From NCBI RefSeq assembly GCF_900183975.1, contig NZ_LT853882.1:3589501-3653500 (forward strand): a stretch of 64,000 bases of DNA, given 5' to 3'. Every line of letters starts with the position of its first letter. Within the stretch, counting starts at the first letter, position 1. The DNA comes from Xanthomonas fragariae. GTDB lineage: Bacteria > Pseudomonadota > Gammaproteobacteria > Xanthomonadales > Xanthomonadaceae. Positions 1 to 10,920 of this stretch are shown one piece after another. Both the position numbers and the translations under genes were made by a program. The notes beneath the pieces were generated by a model. It was not told the origin of the DNA. It saw only the letters and a list, made by a program, of their open reading frames with translations, and did no database searches.

Positions 1-2
1 AC

Positions 3-920
3 AGCGGCAAGTTCAGCATCGACGGCAGCTTGCGTTACGACATGGGCGATGCGCGCGGCAGCTATTCCGGCACCGCAATGGCACAGAACCTGGACGTCAA
101 CGGCGATGGCGTGATCCAGCCGGTGGAACAGCGCGTCGCCACGGTCGACACCGCCAACGCACGGCCGGTGGATTACGACTGGAATTACCTGTCGTATTCG
201 TTGGGCAGCAATTACCTGATCAACGACAATCTGGGCGCGTTTGCGCGCATCAGCCGCGGCGCACGCGCCAATGCCGACCGCCTACTGTTCGGCGTGATCC
301 GCGACGACGGCTCGGTGTCTTCCGATGAAGGCGTCAACGTGGTCCGCCAGGCCGAAGCCGGTCTGAAGTGGCGTCGCGACGGCTTGAGCCTGTTTGCTAC
401 CGCGTTCTCCGCACGCACCGAAGAACAGAACTACGAAATCACCAGCCAGCGCTTTTTCAACCGCAGCTACCAGGCCCACGGCATCGAGCTGGAAGCCAGC
501 TATCGCTACGAAGGCTTCACCCTCAACGGCGGCCTGACCTGGACCGACGCAGAGATTTCAAAGGACCAGATCACTCCGGAAAACACCGGCAATGTGCCGC
601 GTCGTCAGGCCGATGTGGTGTGGCAGCTCACCCCGAGCTATCGCGGCGATGGCTACCAATTTGGCGTGAACCTGATCGGCACCACCGATGCCTACACCCA
701 GGATTCCAACCAGCTGAAGATCCCAGGCTATACGCAGGTGAACCTGTTTGGCGATTACCGCGTGACCGACGCACTCACCGTCGCGCTCAACGTCAATAAC
801 CTGTTCAACACGTTCGGTATGACCGAAGCCGAAGAAGCCACCATTCCGGCCAACGGCATCATCCGCGCGCGTTCGATTTCCGGCCGAACCACCAGCATCA
901 GCCTGCGTTACGACTTCTAA
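3..920 (+). CDS. suxA: TonB-dependent outer-membrane receptor, C-terminal part (probable sucrose receptor SuxA)
   Basis: The frame is open from the window edge, so only the last ~305 residues are present. Alternating beta-strand sequence with aromatic strand ends and a final Arg-Tyr-Asp-Phe with terminal Phe is typical of an outer-membrane barrel inserted by BAM. A segment near the end (GDYRVTDALTVALNVNNLF) matches the last strands of TonB-dependent receptors. The gene lies 34 bp upstream of an amylosucrase-type enzyme on the same strand, the arrangement of the Xanthomonas sux locus, where SuxA imports sucrose. Assignment as SuxA rests on this neighbour; the barrel fragment alone only shows a TonB receptor. 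The plug domain and TonB box are outside the window. Confidence 0.8.
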   Translation, partial: SGKFSIDGSLRYDMGDARGSYSGTAMAQNLDVNGDGVIQPVEQRVATVDTANARPVDYDWNYLSYSLGSNYLINDNLGAFARISRGARANADRLLFGVIRDDGSVSSDEGVNVVRQAEAGLKWRRDGLSLFATAFSARTEEQNYEITSQRFFNRSYQAHGIELEASYRYEGFTLNGGLTWTDAEISKDQITPENTGNVPRRQADVVWQLTPSYRGDGYQFGVNLIGTTDAYTQDSNQLKIPGYTQVNLFGDYRVTDALTVALNVNNLFNTFGMTEAEEATIPANGIIRARSISGRTTSISLRYDF

Positions 921-954
921 GGACCCCTCGCCGGGTCCGTCCCGGCGCTTTCCA

Positions 955-2874
955 ATGAGCACCTCCACCACCGGTTTCACTGCACTGCGTGCGGCCTTTG
1001 CCGCGCCATTGGACGCACAAGGTGCAGACGTGCTTTTGTCGCGCTTCGATCAGCATGCACCGCGCCTGCTGGATGCATTGCAGGCGTTGTATGGGCAGTG
1101 TCCCGACTATACGTGCTGGTTGACGCAGTGGTTGGGCGCGCTCGGCGCCAACGCACAGCAACGTCCGCAGGCATTGCGGCAGCTCGACACACTCCGCCAA
1201 CCCGGCTGGTTCGGCGAGCAACACATGCTGGGCTATAGCGCTTATGTGGACCGCTTCGCCGGCACGCTGCAAGGCGTGGCCGAGCGGGTGCCATACCTGC
1301 AGGAACTGGGCGTGCGCTATCTGCATCTGCTGCCGTTCCTGCGCGCACGCGCCGGCGACAACGATGGCGGCTTTGCAGTCAGCGACTATGGGCAAGTGGA
1401 ACCTAGCCTAGGTAACAACGACGATCTCATCGTGCTCACCACGCGCCTGCGCGAAGCCGGCATCAGCCTGTGCGCGGATTTCGTACTCAACCACACCGCC
1501 GACGATCACGCCTGGGCACAAGCTGCGCGGGCGGGCGATGCACACTATCTCGACTACTACCATCACTTTTCCGATCGCACCCTGCCCGACCAGTACGAAG
1601 CCACAATGGGGCAAGTGTTCCCGCATACCGCACCCGGCAACTTCACCTGGGTGGACGACACCGCGCACTGGATGTGGACCACGTTCTATCCTTATCAGTG
1701 GGATTTGAACTGGAGCAACCCGGCGGTGTTCGGGGAGATGGCGCTGGCGATGTTGCAGCTCGCCAATCTGGGTGTCGAAGCCTTCCGCCTGGATTCCACC
1801 GCGTATTTGTGGAAGCGCATCGGCACTGATTGCATGAATCAACCCGAGGCGCACACCTTGCTGGTGGCGCTGCGCGCAGTCACCGACATCGTCGCGCCCT
1901 CTGTGGTGATGAAGGCAGAAGCCATCGTGCCGATGACGCAACTGCCGCCCTACTTCGGCAGTGGTGCGGACCAGGGTCACGAATGCCACCTTGCCTATCA
2001 CAGCACGCTGATGGCGGCCAATTGGTCGGCGTTGGCGCTGCAGCGCGGCGACATCCTGCACAACGTCATCGCGCACAGTCCACCGTTGCCGTCCAACTGT
2101 GCGTGGCTGAGCTATGTGCGCTGCCACGACGATATCGGCTGGAACGTGTTGCAGCATGAAGCTGCCGGCAACACAGCGCAGCCGCCATTTTCGTTGCGCG
2201 ATGTCGCACGTTTCTACGCCAACGCTGTGCCGGGTAGTTATGCACGCGGCGAAAGTTTCCAGAGCAGCGGCGACGGCGTGCATGGCACCAATGGCATGGC
2301 CGCTGCGCTTGCAGGTATTCAGGCTGCGCACGACGCGGGTGATGCTGCGGCATTGGCTATCGCTGTAGATCGGCTGGTGCTGCTTTACGCAATCGCACTG
2401 GCAATGCCGGGCGTGCCGTTAATTTACATGGGCGACGAACTCGCCTTGCCAAACGACACCAGCTACCGCAACGACCCGCAACGTCAACACGAAGGCCGCT
2501 GGTTGCATCGCCCCGCGATGGATTGGCAGATTGCAGCGCAGCGCAATGATGACGATAGTTTGAGTGGAAAGGTCTATCGGCGGCTGCATGCATTGATCCA
2601 GCAACGCGCTGCACTTCCCGCACTTGCTGCCGATCGATCGTTAGGAAGCGTTGCGTTAAGCGATCCGCGACTATTTGCATTGACGCGTGGCGACAGCTTC
2701 ATGGCCGTGCATAACTTCAGCGACCAGCCGCGAAAGATGGAGCTTGCGGCGATCGGGAAGGGGCGATGGAAGATATTGACTGATGGCGGTGACGCAGCTA
2801 TCGAATCGCTGAGCGATGACATGCGCCTGGTGCTTCCAGCTTATGCAGTGCGCTGGCTGGAATGTATTGATTGA
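955..2874 (+). CDS. suxB: Sucrose hydrolase / amylosucrase (GH13 subfamily 4)
   Basis: A 639-residue GH13 enzyme, the normal length of Xanthomonas sucrose hydrolase (SUH) and amylosucrase. It should split sucrose into glucose and fructose in the cytoplasm or periphery after uptake by the TonB receptor encoded just upstream. Catalytic residues are visible: nucleophile Asp about residue 280 (EAFRLDST), acid/base Glu about 322 (VMKAEAIVP), and transition-state Asp about 392 (VRCHDDIGW). The ATG at 955 starts 34 bp after the receptor stop, so the two are probably co-transcribed. The family members from Xanthomonas hydrolyse sucrose rather than polymerise glucan; that specificity is inferred from the genus, not from residues checked here. 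Confidence 0.9.
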   Translation: MSTSTTGFTALRAAFAAPLDAQGADVLLSRFDQHAPRLLDALQALYGQCPDYTCWLTQWLGALGANAQQRPQALRQLDTLRQPGWFGEQHMLGYSAYVDRFAGTLQGVAERVPYLQELGVRYLHLLPFLRARAGDNDGGFAVSDYGQVEPSLGNNDDLIVLTTRLREAGISLCADFVLNHTADDHAWAQAARAGDAHYLDYYHHFSDRTLPDQYEATMGQVFPHTAPGNFTWVDDTAHWMWTTFYPYQWDLNWSNPAVFGEMALAMLQLANLGVEAFRLDSTAYLWKRIGTDCMNQPEAHTLLVALRAVTDIVAPSVVMKAEAIVPMTQLPPYFGSGADQGHECHLAYHSTLMAANWSALALQRGDILHNVIAHSPPLPSNCAWLSYVRCHDDIGWNVLQHEAAGNTAQPPFSLRDVARFYANAVPGSYARGESFQSSGDGVHGTNGMAAALAGIQAAHDAGDAAALAIAVDRLVLLYAIALAMPGVPLIYMGDELALPNDTSYRNDPQRQHEGRWLHRPAMDWQIAAQRNDDDSLSGKVYRRLHALIQQRAALPALAADRSLGSVALSDPRLFALTRGDSFMAVHNFSDQPRKMELAAIGKGRWKILTDGGDAAIESLSDDMRLVLPAYAVRWLECID

Positions 2875-2919
2875 AGGAACCAGCGGCCACCTTGTGCACT
2901 TGCATTTTTGAGACCACGC

Positions 2920-4182
2920 TCAAACATCCATCGCGGGGGATTGCAGCTGATCCATGCGGATGCGATTGGCGAACAACGAAAACGCCAGCATGCCTGCCAG
3001 TCCGCTGACACGTCTGACCCACGGCGGCAACCAACGCGGCGCGACCAGCACGCCGCTGTCGAACAACGGCGCAAAGCGCGCCACATCGCCGAGCGCCATC
3101 TTGCCGGCGAACAGATACCGGCACAGCTGCAGCTGATCGCATTGCAAAGAGTGCCGGAAGAACGTGTGCACTGCCACCAGGCCACGCAGATACACGGTGT
3201 CCTTAGTGAAGGCACCACCACCCGAGGTGGGCACGCCGCGGAACACACGCTGCGCCGAGGAAAAACTCTCCGCCGCGCTCTGCCCGCCGTCGGTGAAATA
3301 GCGGAACACATCGATGAAATCCGCACCCGAACGCGCCATCGCGATCGCTTCGATGCGCAGGCTGATGCGCTTCATGCGTTCGATATCGATACTGCCGGTG
3401 ATCTGCTCAGCAAACGTCGCCAGCCCTTCCTGCGTCGCCGTCGTGCGCGGCGAAGAGATCCCCAGGCTGGGCAGATGCACCTGCGCGCGCCCGTTGAGCG
3501 CGGTCAGCGAATGCACCAGCGCTTCGTGATGAAACAACTGCGCGCGGTCGTAATCGCTGAAGGTGGCGCCGCTGCGCAGGCGGATGCGGTGCGCGCCTGC
3601 GGCGGCCTTGGCGAGCAGATCGGGATCCAGCGTGACGGTGATGACGCGCCCTTCGAAAAACGCATCCAGATCGTTCTGCAACTGCATGCGCAAGGCCGTC
3701 GCCGACACCGGCACCTGTTCTTCGGGCGCCAGCAGTTCGCGGTCCAGTTCCTGCGCGATCTGGATGAAGTGTCGCGCCGCCTCGCGCGTGGTCGGGCCGT
3801 TACCCGGCATCGGGTCGTCGGGCACGCCGAACAGCTGCGCAGAGTAATCGCTGACCGCCGTGGTGCCCAGCGATTCCAGCAAGCCGGCCGCCAGGCCCCA
3901 GCTATGCGCCGAGTCGATCAGATACGCGCCCAGTGGATGATGCGGATCGGCCGCTTTTGCAATGGCCGACAGTTTGCGCCGGGTGTCGCCGAAGTCCAGC
4001 ACCGGATACTCCACCTGCGGCAATGCCGGCTGCCCGCGCGCCACGCTCTGCAGGAACGGCTCCTGCAGCGAACGCGGCCAGCTCGCCAGCGCGAGCAGGC
4101 GCACGCCGCGCACCGCCTTGACCAGGCGCGCATCCAGCGCCGCGTGATGGACGATGTCCGGCGGCCCCTTGCGCGATGGCAT
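2920..4182 (-). CDS. Flavohemoglobin expression-modulating QEGLA-motif protein (DUF1704)
   Basis: A 420-residue soluble protein. The diagnostic TQEGLATFAEQ segment gives the family its name. The chemistry is not established; the HEALVHSLTALNG stretch upstream of QEGLA resembles a zinc-peptidase-like arrangement (H-E-x3-H), which is why metallohydrolase activity is sometimes suggested. The ATG at 4182 overlaps the rsgA stop by one base (TGATG), so translation is probably coupled to rsgA. An upstream start in the same frame would lie inside rsgA and encode unrelated sequence, so I take the overlapping ATG. Its 3' end is 45 bp from the suxB stop on the opposite strand (convergent genes). Confidence 0.85.
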   Translation of the reverse strand: MPSRKGPPDIVHHAALDARLVKAVRGVRLLALASWPRSLQEPFLQSVARGQPALPQVEYPVLDFGDTRRKLSAIAKAADPHHPLGAYLIDSAHSWGLAAGLLESLGTTAVSDYSAQLFGVPDDPMPGNGPTTREAARHFIQIAQELDRELLAPEEQVPVSATALRMQLQNDLDAFFEGRVITVTLDPDLLAKAAAGAHRIRLRSGATFSDYDRAQLFHHEALVHSLTALNGRAQVHLPSLGISSPRTTATQEGLATFAEQITGSIDIERMKRISLRIEAIAMARSGADFIDVFRYFTDGGQSAAESFSSAQRVFRGVPTSGGGAFTKDTVYLRGLVAVHTFFRHSLQCDQLQLCRYLFAGKMALGDVARFAPLFDSGVLVAPRWLPPWVRRVSGLAGMLAFSLFANRIRMDQLQSPAMDV

Positions 4183-5273
4183 CAGCGCCGTCCGGTGCGG
4201 TCGACGCTGGCAGGCCGCCTGCCCGAGCCCTTGCCGCGATTGTTCTGCGCGACGCGGGTGGCAAGTTTTTCGGCAGCAGCGGCCACTTCCACCCGTAGCT
4301 TCATGTAGTTGGCGACGCGCTCCGGATCCAGCGTATCGGCCTCGATCGCCGCACGCACCGCGCAGCCGGGCTCGGCGATATGCGCGCAATCGTTGAAACG
4401 GCACTGCGCTGCCAGCGCCTCCACATCGGAAAAACCGCCTTCGGCCAGATCCTCTTCGCCGGTGGGCTTGAGCTCGCGCATGCCCGGCGTATCGATCAGG
4501 CACGCACCCGACGGCAGCGGAATCAACGCGCGATGCGTGGTGGTATGCCTGCCGCGCGAATCGTTTTCGCGCACCGCATTGGTCTTCATCTTCTGCGTGC
4601 CGAGCAAGGTGTTGGTCAGCGTCGACTTGCCCGCGCCCGACGACCCCACCAGCACCGCCGTACGCCCATCGCCCAGCCACGGCCGCAACGCCGCCACGCT
4701 CTCGGGATCCTTGGCATTGACCGCGCGCAAGGGGATGTTCTGCGCCGCCAGCTCTTCCAGCACCGCCACCGCGTCTTCGGCGTATTCGGTCTGGTCGGCC
4801 TTGGTTAGTACTACCACTGGTTCCGCACCGCCACCGCCGACCAGCAGCAGATAGCGCTCGATGCGACGCGGATTGAAGTCCGCATCCAGCCCGCACACGA
4901 TGAACACCGTATCGATGTTGGCCGCGATCACCTGCTGGTGGTAATGCTCGCCGGCCGCACCGCGCTTGATCGAGGTCCGCCGCGGCAACAAGGCCACGAT
5001 GCGCTTGCCCTCCATCAGCACCCAATCGCCCACCGCTGCCCGCTCATGGCTGGGAAACCGCGGCCGCTGCCACTCCGGCAACGACTCCGCCTTGAGACCG
5101 GCCTCCGGCGTATCGGCCACCACATACCCGGTGCGGTGCTGCTCCACCACCCGCGCCGGCATGGCCTGCGGATGCGCGGCAAAGACCGCCTGCCAGGACG
5201 GGTCCTCAGGAGGGCCGGGCCAGGGCCAGCCGATGGACTGGAGGGTGGGGTAATCGGGGGGTGCGTTGCTCAT
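4182..5273 (-). CDS. rsgA: Ribosome small-subunit-dependent GTPase A (RsgA/YjeQ)
   Basis: A 363-residue circularly permuted GTPase that acts late in 30S ribosomal subunit maturation. Order: N-terminal OB-fold (about 1-110, with RTGYVVADTPEAG and AAVGDWVLM), then the permuted G domain with G4 VVLTKAD, G1 VGSSGAGKST and G3 LIDTPGM, then a C-terminal zinc module with Cys in CRFNDCAH and a later EPGC. The basic tail (GKGSGRRPASVDRTGRR) suits rRNA contact. It starts at ATG 5273 and overlaps the QEGLA gene by one base. All GTPase motifs are intact, so it should be functional. Confidence 0.95.
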   Translation of the reverse strand: MSNAPPDYPTLQSIGWPWPGPPEDPSWQAVFAAHPQAMPARVVEQHRTGYVVADTPEAGLKAESLPEWQRPRFPSHERAAVGDWVLMEGKRIVALLPRRTSIKRGAAGEHYHQQVIAANIDTVFIVCGLDADFNPRRIERYLLLVGGGGAEPVVVLTKADQTEYAEDAVAVLEELAAQNIPLRAVNAKDPESVAALRPWLGDGRTAVLVGSSGAGKSTLTNTLLGTQKMKTNAVRENDSRGRHTTTHRALIPLPSGACLIDTPGMRELKPTGEEDLAEGGFSDVEALAAQCRFNDCAHIAEPGCAVRAAIEADTLDPERVANYMKLRVEVAAAAEKLATRVAQNNRGKGSGRRPASVDRTGRR

Positions 5274-5429
5274 GGAGCGATTCTAATCTGAATCGCTGCA
5301 TCCCTACCTAGCCACCTTAGATACAGACTGGTGCAGCACCACAATCAAAGCTATCAAACTATAAACACGTCAACTGCCATTTATTCATGTGATTTCGGGA
5401 TGAAATAATAAAAATCTCAAACTGCCATA

Positions 5430-5457
5430 AAAAAGCCCCACATGAGCGGGGCTTTTT
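5430..5457 (-). terminator. Rho-independent terminator of the RTX operon
   Basis: Perfect 10-bp stem (5430-5439 with 5448-5457) with an 8-base loop. The stem is GC-rich at its loop end and A/T at its base, so it can terminate on both strands. On the minus strand it lies 3 bp after the reconstructed RTX stop codon at 5460-5462, which supports that stop as the native gene end. Confidence 0.85.
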
Positions 5458-5512
5458 GTTTACCAGCTAGCAACAATCACTGGAACTAGCTTTTCGTACT
5501 CTGGCGATCCTA

Positions 5513-6369
5513 GAGCGTGTTATGAACTTTGCCCTTGTCACGCTAACGTATACGGATGAAGCCTCGTAAGCCTTATTCCACCGATATTTCCGACGAAGAA
5601 TGGGCCTTTGCGGCTCCCTATTTGACGCTGATGGACGTGCAGGCACCGCAGCGCAAGTATGAGCTACGCGCGATGTTCAACGCACTGCGGTGGATCGCGC
5701 GCGCCGGCGCACCATGGCGATTGCTTCCCAACGATTTTCCGCCCTGGGAAGCGGTGTATCAGCAAACACAGCGCTGGCTGCAAGCGGGCTGCTTTGAGGC
5801 CATGGTCAGTGATCTGCGCTCACTCTTGCGTGTGGCGCAAGGGAAAAAAGGCCAGCCGAGCGCGGTCATTTTCGATGCTCGCACGCTGCAGTCCACCTGC
5901 GAAAGCGGGCCGCGTGCTGGATACGATGGCTATAAACGCAAGAAAGGCAGCAAGGTACACATGGCCGTCGATACGCTTGGACATCTGCTCGCTGTCCAGG
6001 TGACGCCGGCTAATGAGCAGGAGCGCGCGCAAGTCCGATCGTTGGCACAAGAGGTACAACACGTGACCGGTGAAACGGTCAAGATCGCCTTTGTTGATCA
6101 GGGCTACACCGGTCAAGAACCGGCGCAGGCGGCCACGGAAGAAGGCATTGAGTTGCACGTGATCAAGCTGCAAGAAGCGAAAAAAGGCTTTGTCTTGCTG
6201 CCGCGCCGTTGGGTTGTCGAGCGCAGCTTCGGATGGGCCAATCGTTTCAGACGGCTGGCACGCGACTACGAGCGATTGCCGGAAACCTTGGCCGGTTTGC
6301 ACTTCGTCGTCTTCACGATCCTGATGCTTGGAAATGCAGCCACCCTCTTTCAAAGTTCATAACACGCTC
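5513..6369 (+). mobile_element. 857-bp IS5-family element, copy 1 (plus orientation)
   Basis: Ends are inverted repeats beginning GAGCGTGTTATGAACTTTG; both sides carry a duplicated TA (5511-5512 and 6370-6371) within a CTAG target. It sits in the last codons of the RTX gene, after native residue about 2499, antisense to it. Four copies of identical length are present in the window. Confidence 0.93.
5556..6362 (+). CDS. IS5-family transposase (IS copy 1)
   Basis: A single-frame 268-residue DDE transposase with an N-terminal DUF4096-like region (STDISDEEW, RAMFNALRWIARAGAPWR). Likely catalytic residues are Asp107 (VIFDARTLQ), Asp181 (AFVDQGYTG) and Glu222 (RRWVVERSFGW), followed by the IS5-type RNRFRRLARDYE-like signature. 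No frameshift is needed, unlike two-frame members of the family. Intact, so probably active. Its product is identical to copies 2 and 3. Confidence 0.93.
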   Translation: MKPRKPYSTDISDEEWAFAAPYLTLMDVQAPQRKYELRAMFNALRWIARAGAPWRLLPNDFPPWEAVYQQTQRWLQAGCFEAMVSDLRSLLRVAQGKKGQPSAVIFDARTLQSTCESGPRAGYDGYKRKKGSKVHMAVDTLGHLLAVQVTPANEQERAQVRSLAQEVQHVTGETVKIAFVDQGYTGQEPAQAATEEGIELHVIKLQEAKKGFVLLPRRWVVERSFGWANRFRRLARDYERLPETLAGLHFVVFTILMLGNAATLFQSS

Positions 6370-8520
6370 TAGTGTCATCTGCCCACCAACTGGCGCATTG
6401 TAACTAGACATCGCCGCCACCAGATTCGTCAGTTCGCTTGCATCAAGTATTTTTCCATCAGCCGTCTGCAACTGATCTACCTGATAACCAGAGTCATCGA
6501 ACCAGTTTGCGATGGATAATTGATCGTTCGTCCCTGCAATTGAAAGAACAAGATCATTACCGGAACGCGCCAGCCAGATTTGATCGATAGCGACCCCACC
6601 TCCAAAGACGACCTTGTCATTGCTAGAAGAGTAGTCGTAGCTAGAAATACGATCGCTGCCAGACGCACGACCAAAGCGATATACATCGTTGCCATAGCCG
6701 CCATCGAGCGTGTCGTTGCCCGCGCCGCCATCCAGCACATCGTCGCCATCCTCGCCAAACAAACTGTCATTGCCGACACCACCAAGCAACAGGTCATTGC
6801 CTGTGCCACCGTTGAGCCGATCGTTCTGGTCGCCACCATCGAGCGTATCGTTACCCGCATCAGCAGACAACGTGTCGGCGCCGATCCCGCCTTGGAGGAC
6901 ATCATCACCCTCACGGCCGGACAAGGAGTCATCACCCAGACCACCGTTGAGCGTATCGGCACCGGCATAGCCGGTCAGTGCATCGTTGCCGTCTGTGGCC
7001 ACCTGGACCAGCGCCTTGATTGCAGCGATATCCCAGGTCGTGCCGTCCGCAAAGCGGACCTCTTCCACCTGGTAGCCGTACGTGGCATCAGCGTAGAAGT
7101 AGCTGTTGACGCGCACGGTGTCAGACGTGCCCTTGAGATTCAGCACCAGCGTATCGCCATCCCGTGCTACCGCTACATCACCGGCAGAGATCCCTTCACC
7201 CATGACGATCGCATCGCGCTTGCCTGCAGTCCAATCGTAGTTGACGATGAGGTCGCTACCAGAGCCACGTCCGAATATGTAGACATCGTTGCCGAAGCCA
7301 CCGTCAAGGGTATCGTTGCCTGCGCCACCATCTACCAGGTCGTCGCCATTCTCGCCAGACAAACTATCATTGCCAACGCCGCCAAGCAGCAGATCGTTCC
7401 CGCTGCCGCCGTAAAGGCGATCGTTCTGATCACCGCCATCAAGTGTGTCATCGCCCTCATTGCCATAGAGCGTGTCGGCACCGATTCCACCTAGGAGACC
7501 ATCGTTTCCACCCATGCCGGACAAATTATCCTCACCCAGCCCGCCGCTAAGTGAATCGGCACTCGCATATCCTACCAATGTGTCGTTGCCATCCGTTGCC
7601 ACCTGGACCAGCGCCTTGATTGCAGCGATATCCCAGATCGTGCCGTCCGCAAAGCGGACCTCTTCCACCTGATAGCCGTAGGTGGCATCTGCATAGAAGT
7701 AGCTGCTGACACGGACACTGTCCGAGGTGCCCTTGATGCTCAACACCAGGCTGTCGCCGTCCCGTGCTACTGAAACATCTCCGGTAGAGATACCTTCGCC
7801 CATGACGATCGCATCGCGCTTGCCTGCGGTCCAATCGTTATTTGTGATGATGTCGTTGCCGGAGCCACGACCAAAGCGATACACGTCGTTGCCGTATCCA
7901 CCGTCGATCGTATCGTTGCCGGCCCCGCCATCCAGCACATCGTCTCCGCCGCACCCATATACATTATCAAGCGACGACGTACCCTGGAGGATATCTGATT
8001 CGGCCGTGCCATAAATGTAGCTCTGCGTAGCTGGTTGCTGCATTACTAAATTAAGTACGTCCGCATAGGCCCAAGAAGTTCCATCAGCAAAATTGATCTT
8101 TCCGACTGTGTAGGAAGTGCTTCCAGATTCATAGAAATAGCTACCCACTGTGATCTGCGCATTTGTCCCCTTAATTGCTATTATCAGGTCGTTGCTATAA
8201 CGCCAAACCATAAGGTCAGCCACAGCAACATCCGCAGCCAGCTCCAGCACGTCAGTGGAGCCACTGTCATAGCTGTAGTTGCTAATCGTGTCCTGCCCAG
8301 AGGTGCGACCAAACACATAGGTGTCACCTCCGACGTCTCCGCTCAGGTAGTCATTGCCGGCGCCGCCATCTAGACGGTCATTGCCTTCTCCACCGTACAG
8401 CCTATCGTTTTGGGCACCACCGAGCAGCAAGTCATTGCCGGCTTCACCATAAAGGCTATCCGAGCCCTCACCGCCATCGAGTAGATCGTCTCCACCTTGG
8501 CCGTTGAGGGTGTCATCGCC

Positions 8521-10920
8521 ACGCCCCCCAGAAAGGCTATCACTGCCCTGGTAACCGATTAGCTGATCATCCCCTGCTGTAGAGGCCTGTACCAACGCTC
8601 TGATCTGTGTGGCATCCCACACCGTTCCATCGGCAAAACGCACCTGGTTGATCGCATACAACTCTCTACCATCATTGTAAAAATGACTTCCAACCCGAAT
8701 CTGCGCATCAGTTCCTTTGATAGCCAGCACGAGATCATTGCTGTAGCGCCAGATGGTGACATCTTCCACAGCAACATCCGCAGCTAGCTCAATGACGTCA
8801 GTAGACGTAGTTTCATAGCTATAGTTGCTGATCGTATCTTGGCCTGAGGCGCGACCGAATACATAAGTGTCGCTTCCGGCATCCCCGCTCAGATAGTCAT
8901 TACCGGAACCACCCTCAAGACGATCATTGCCTCCACCGCCATACAGGATGTCGTTGTTCGCTCCACCATCCAGCTGATCATCGCCCTCGCCGCCGTAGAG
9001 CGTATCGCCCTGTGCGCCACCGAACAGTCGATCGTCACCCGCCTCACCGAATAGATTGTCGGCACCCTCACCACCGTCAAGTAGGTCGTCTCCGCCTCGT
9101 CCGTTGACGCTATCGTCACCACGCCCACCATAAAGACTGTCATTCCCTTGATAGCCGGTCAGCTGATCATTCCCGGCCGTAGAGGCCTGCACCAGTGACT
9201 TGATCTGTGCAGTATCCCAGATCGTTCCATCGGCAAAACGTATCTGATTGAGCGTATACGGACCATTGGCGTCGTTGTAGAAGTGACTGCTAACCGTAAC
9301 GCGCGCCTCCGTATCCTTGATCGCAAGCACAAGATCATCACTAGAACGCCAGACCGTCACGTCTGAGACGGCAACGCCAGCAGCCAACTCCAGTACGTCA
9401 GTCGACATATTGTCGTAGATGTAGTTGAAGATCGTGTCCTGACCGGAGGTTCGGCCAAAAACATAGGTATCGCTTCCGACGTCTCCGCTTAAATAGTCAT
9501 TTCCGCTATCGCCATCCAAACGATCATTACCGCCACCACCGTATAGCGTGTCGTTATTTGCCCCTCCGTCAAGTCGATCATCGCCCTCACCACCATAAAG
9601 CGTGTCGTTTTGTGTACCACCAAACAATTGATCGTTGCCCGCTTCCCCGGAAAGGTTGTCAGCACCTTCGCCGCCATCAAGCAGATCGTCTCCGCCTTGC
9701 CCACTGATGGTGTCATCGCCACGTCCACCGGAAAGACTGTCATTGCCTTCATAGCCGGTCAGCTGATCATTCCCGGCCGTCGAGGTCTGCACCAATGACT
9801 TGATCTGTGCAGCATCCCAAACCGTTCCGTCGGCAAAACGCACTTGAGCGAGCGCGTATGGCCCATTGGCATTGTTGTAGAAGTGGCTGCTTACCGTGAC
9901 GCGAGCATCCGAGCCCTTGATCGCCAGCACCAAGTCGTCGCTATAGCGCCAAATCGTCACATCTGAGACGGCAACATCCGCTGCCAACTCCAACACGTCA
10001 GTGGAACCACTGTCATAGGTATAGTTGCTGATCGTATCCTGCCCAGAAGTGCGACCAAAGACGTAGATGTCGCTTCCTGCATCCCCGCTCAAGTAGTCGT
10101 TGCCGGTGCCGCCCTCCAGGCGGTCATTGCCGCCGCCACCATAGAGCGTGTCGTTGTTTGTCCCGCCATCCAGCTGATCATCGCCCTCGCCACCGGAGAG
10201 CATGTCGTTCTGCGCGCCACCGAACAGCATGTCATTACCCGCGTCGCCTGACAGGCTATCACCACCCTCGCCACCCTGAAGCAGGTCGTCTCCGGCTTGG
10301 CCATAGATAGTGTCATCCCCACGTCCACCCGAAAGGCTATCGTTGCCTTGGTAGCCGGTCAGCTGATCATTCCCGGCCGTCGAGGCCTGAACCAATAATT
10401 TGATCTGTGCAGCATCCCAAACCGTCCCATCAGCAAAACGCACCTGATTGAGCGCATATGGACCGTTAGCATCGTTGTAGAAGTAGCTACTGACAGTAAC
10501 GCGAGCATCCGTCCCATTGATCGTCAGCACCAAGTCATCGCCATAGCGCCAAACCGTCACATCTGACACGGCAACATCCGCAGCCAACTCCAACACATCA
10601 GTGGAACCACCGTCATAGGTGTAGTTGCTGATCGTGTCCTGTCCGGACGCGCGACCAAACAGGTAGATGTCGCTTCCTGCGTCCCCGCTCAAGTAGTCGT
10701 TGCCGGCGCCGCCCTCCAGGCGGTCATTGCCACTGCCACCATAGAGCGTGTCATTGTTCGCTCCGCCATCGAGCTGGTCGTCACCCTCACCACCATAGAG
10801 CGTATCGTTCTGCGTACCACCGAATAGGCGATCATTGCCAGCCTCGCCAGACAAGCTATCGCCCCCCTCACCACCCTCAAGCAGATCGTCTCCACCTTGT
10901 CCGTTGATGGTGTCGTCACC
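8521..10920 (-). repeat. Four 600-bp tandem DNA repeats inside the RTX gene
   Basis: Segments starting 8521, 9121, 9721 and 10321 align base for base at an exact 600-bp period, and a diverging fifth begins at 10921. Each encodes 200 residues: six to eight RTX nonapeptides plus a closing beta unit (FGRxSGQDTISNY ... FADGTVWDAAQIK). A second related pair with the same 600-bp spacing is at about 6961 and 7561. Such near-identical units are expected to expand, contract or gene-convert. Confidence 0.9.

Noticed and set aside
2908..4308. 466-codon plus-strand frame opposite the QEGLA gene
   Set aside because: Arg/Gln/His-rich translation typical of antisense high-GC DNA; the minus-strand product has a diagnostic family motif.
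5820..6353. 177-codon frame antisense to each IS5-family transposase
   Set aside because: It occurs in all four copies only because the transposase is conserved; its composition is that of an antisense shadow and it has no recognisable domain.
8521..10920. Regular repeats as a CRISPR array
   Set aside because: The period is 600 bp, the repeats are coding, and there are no short direct repeats with unique spacers.
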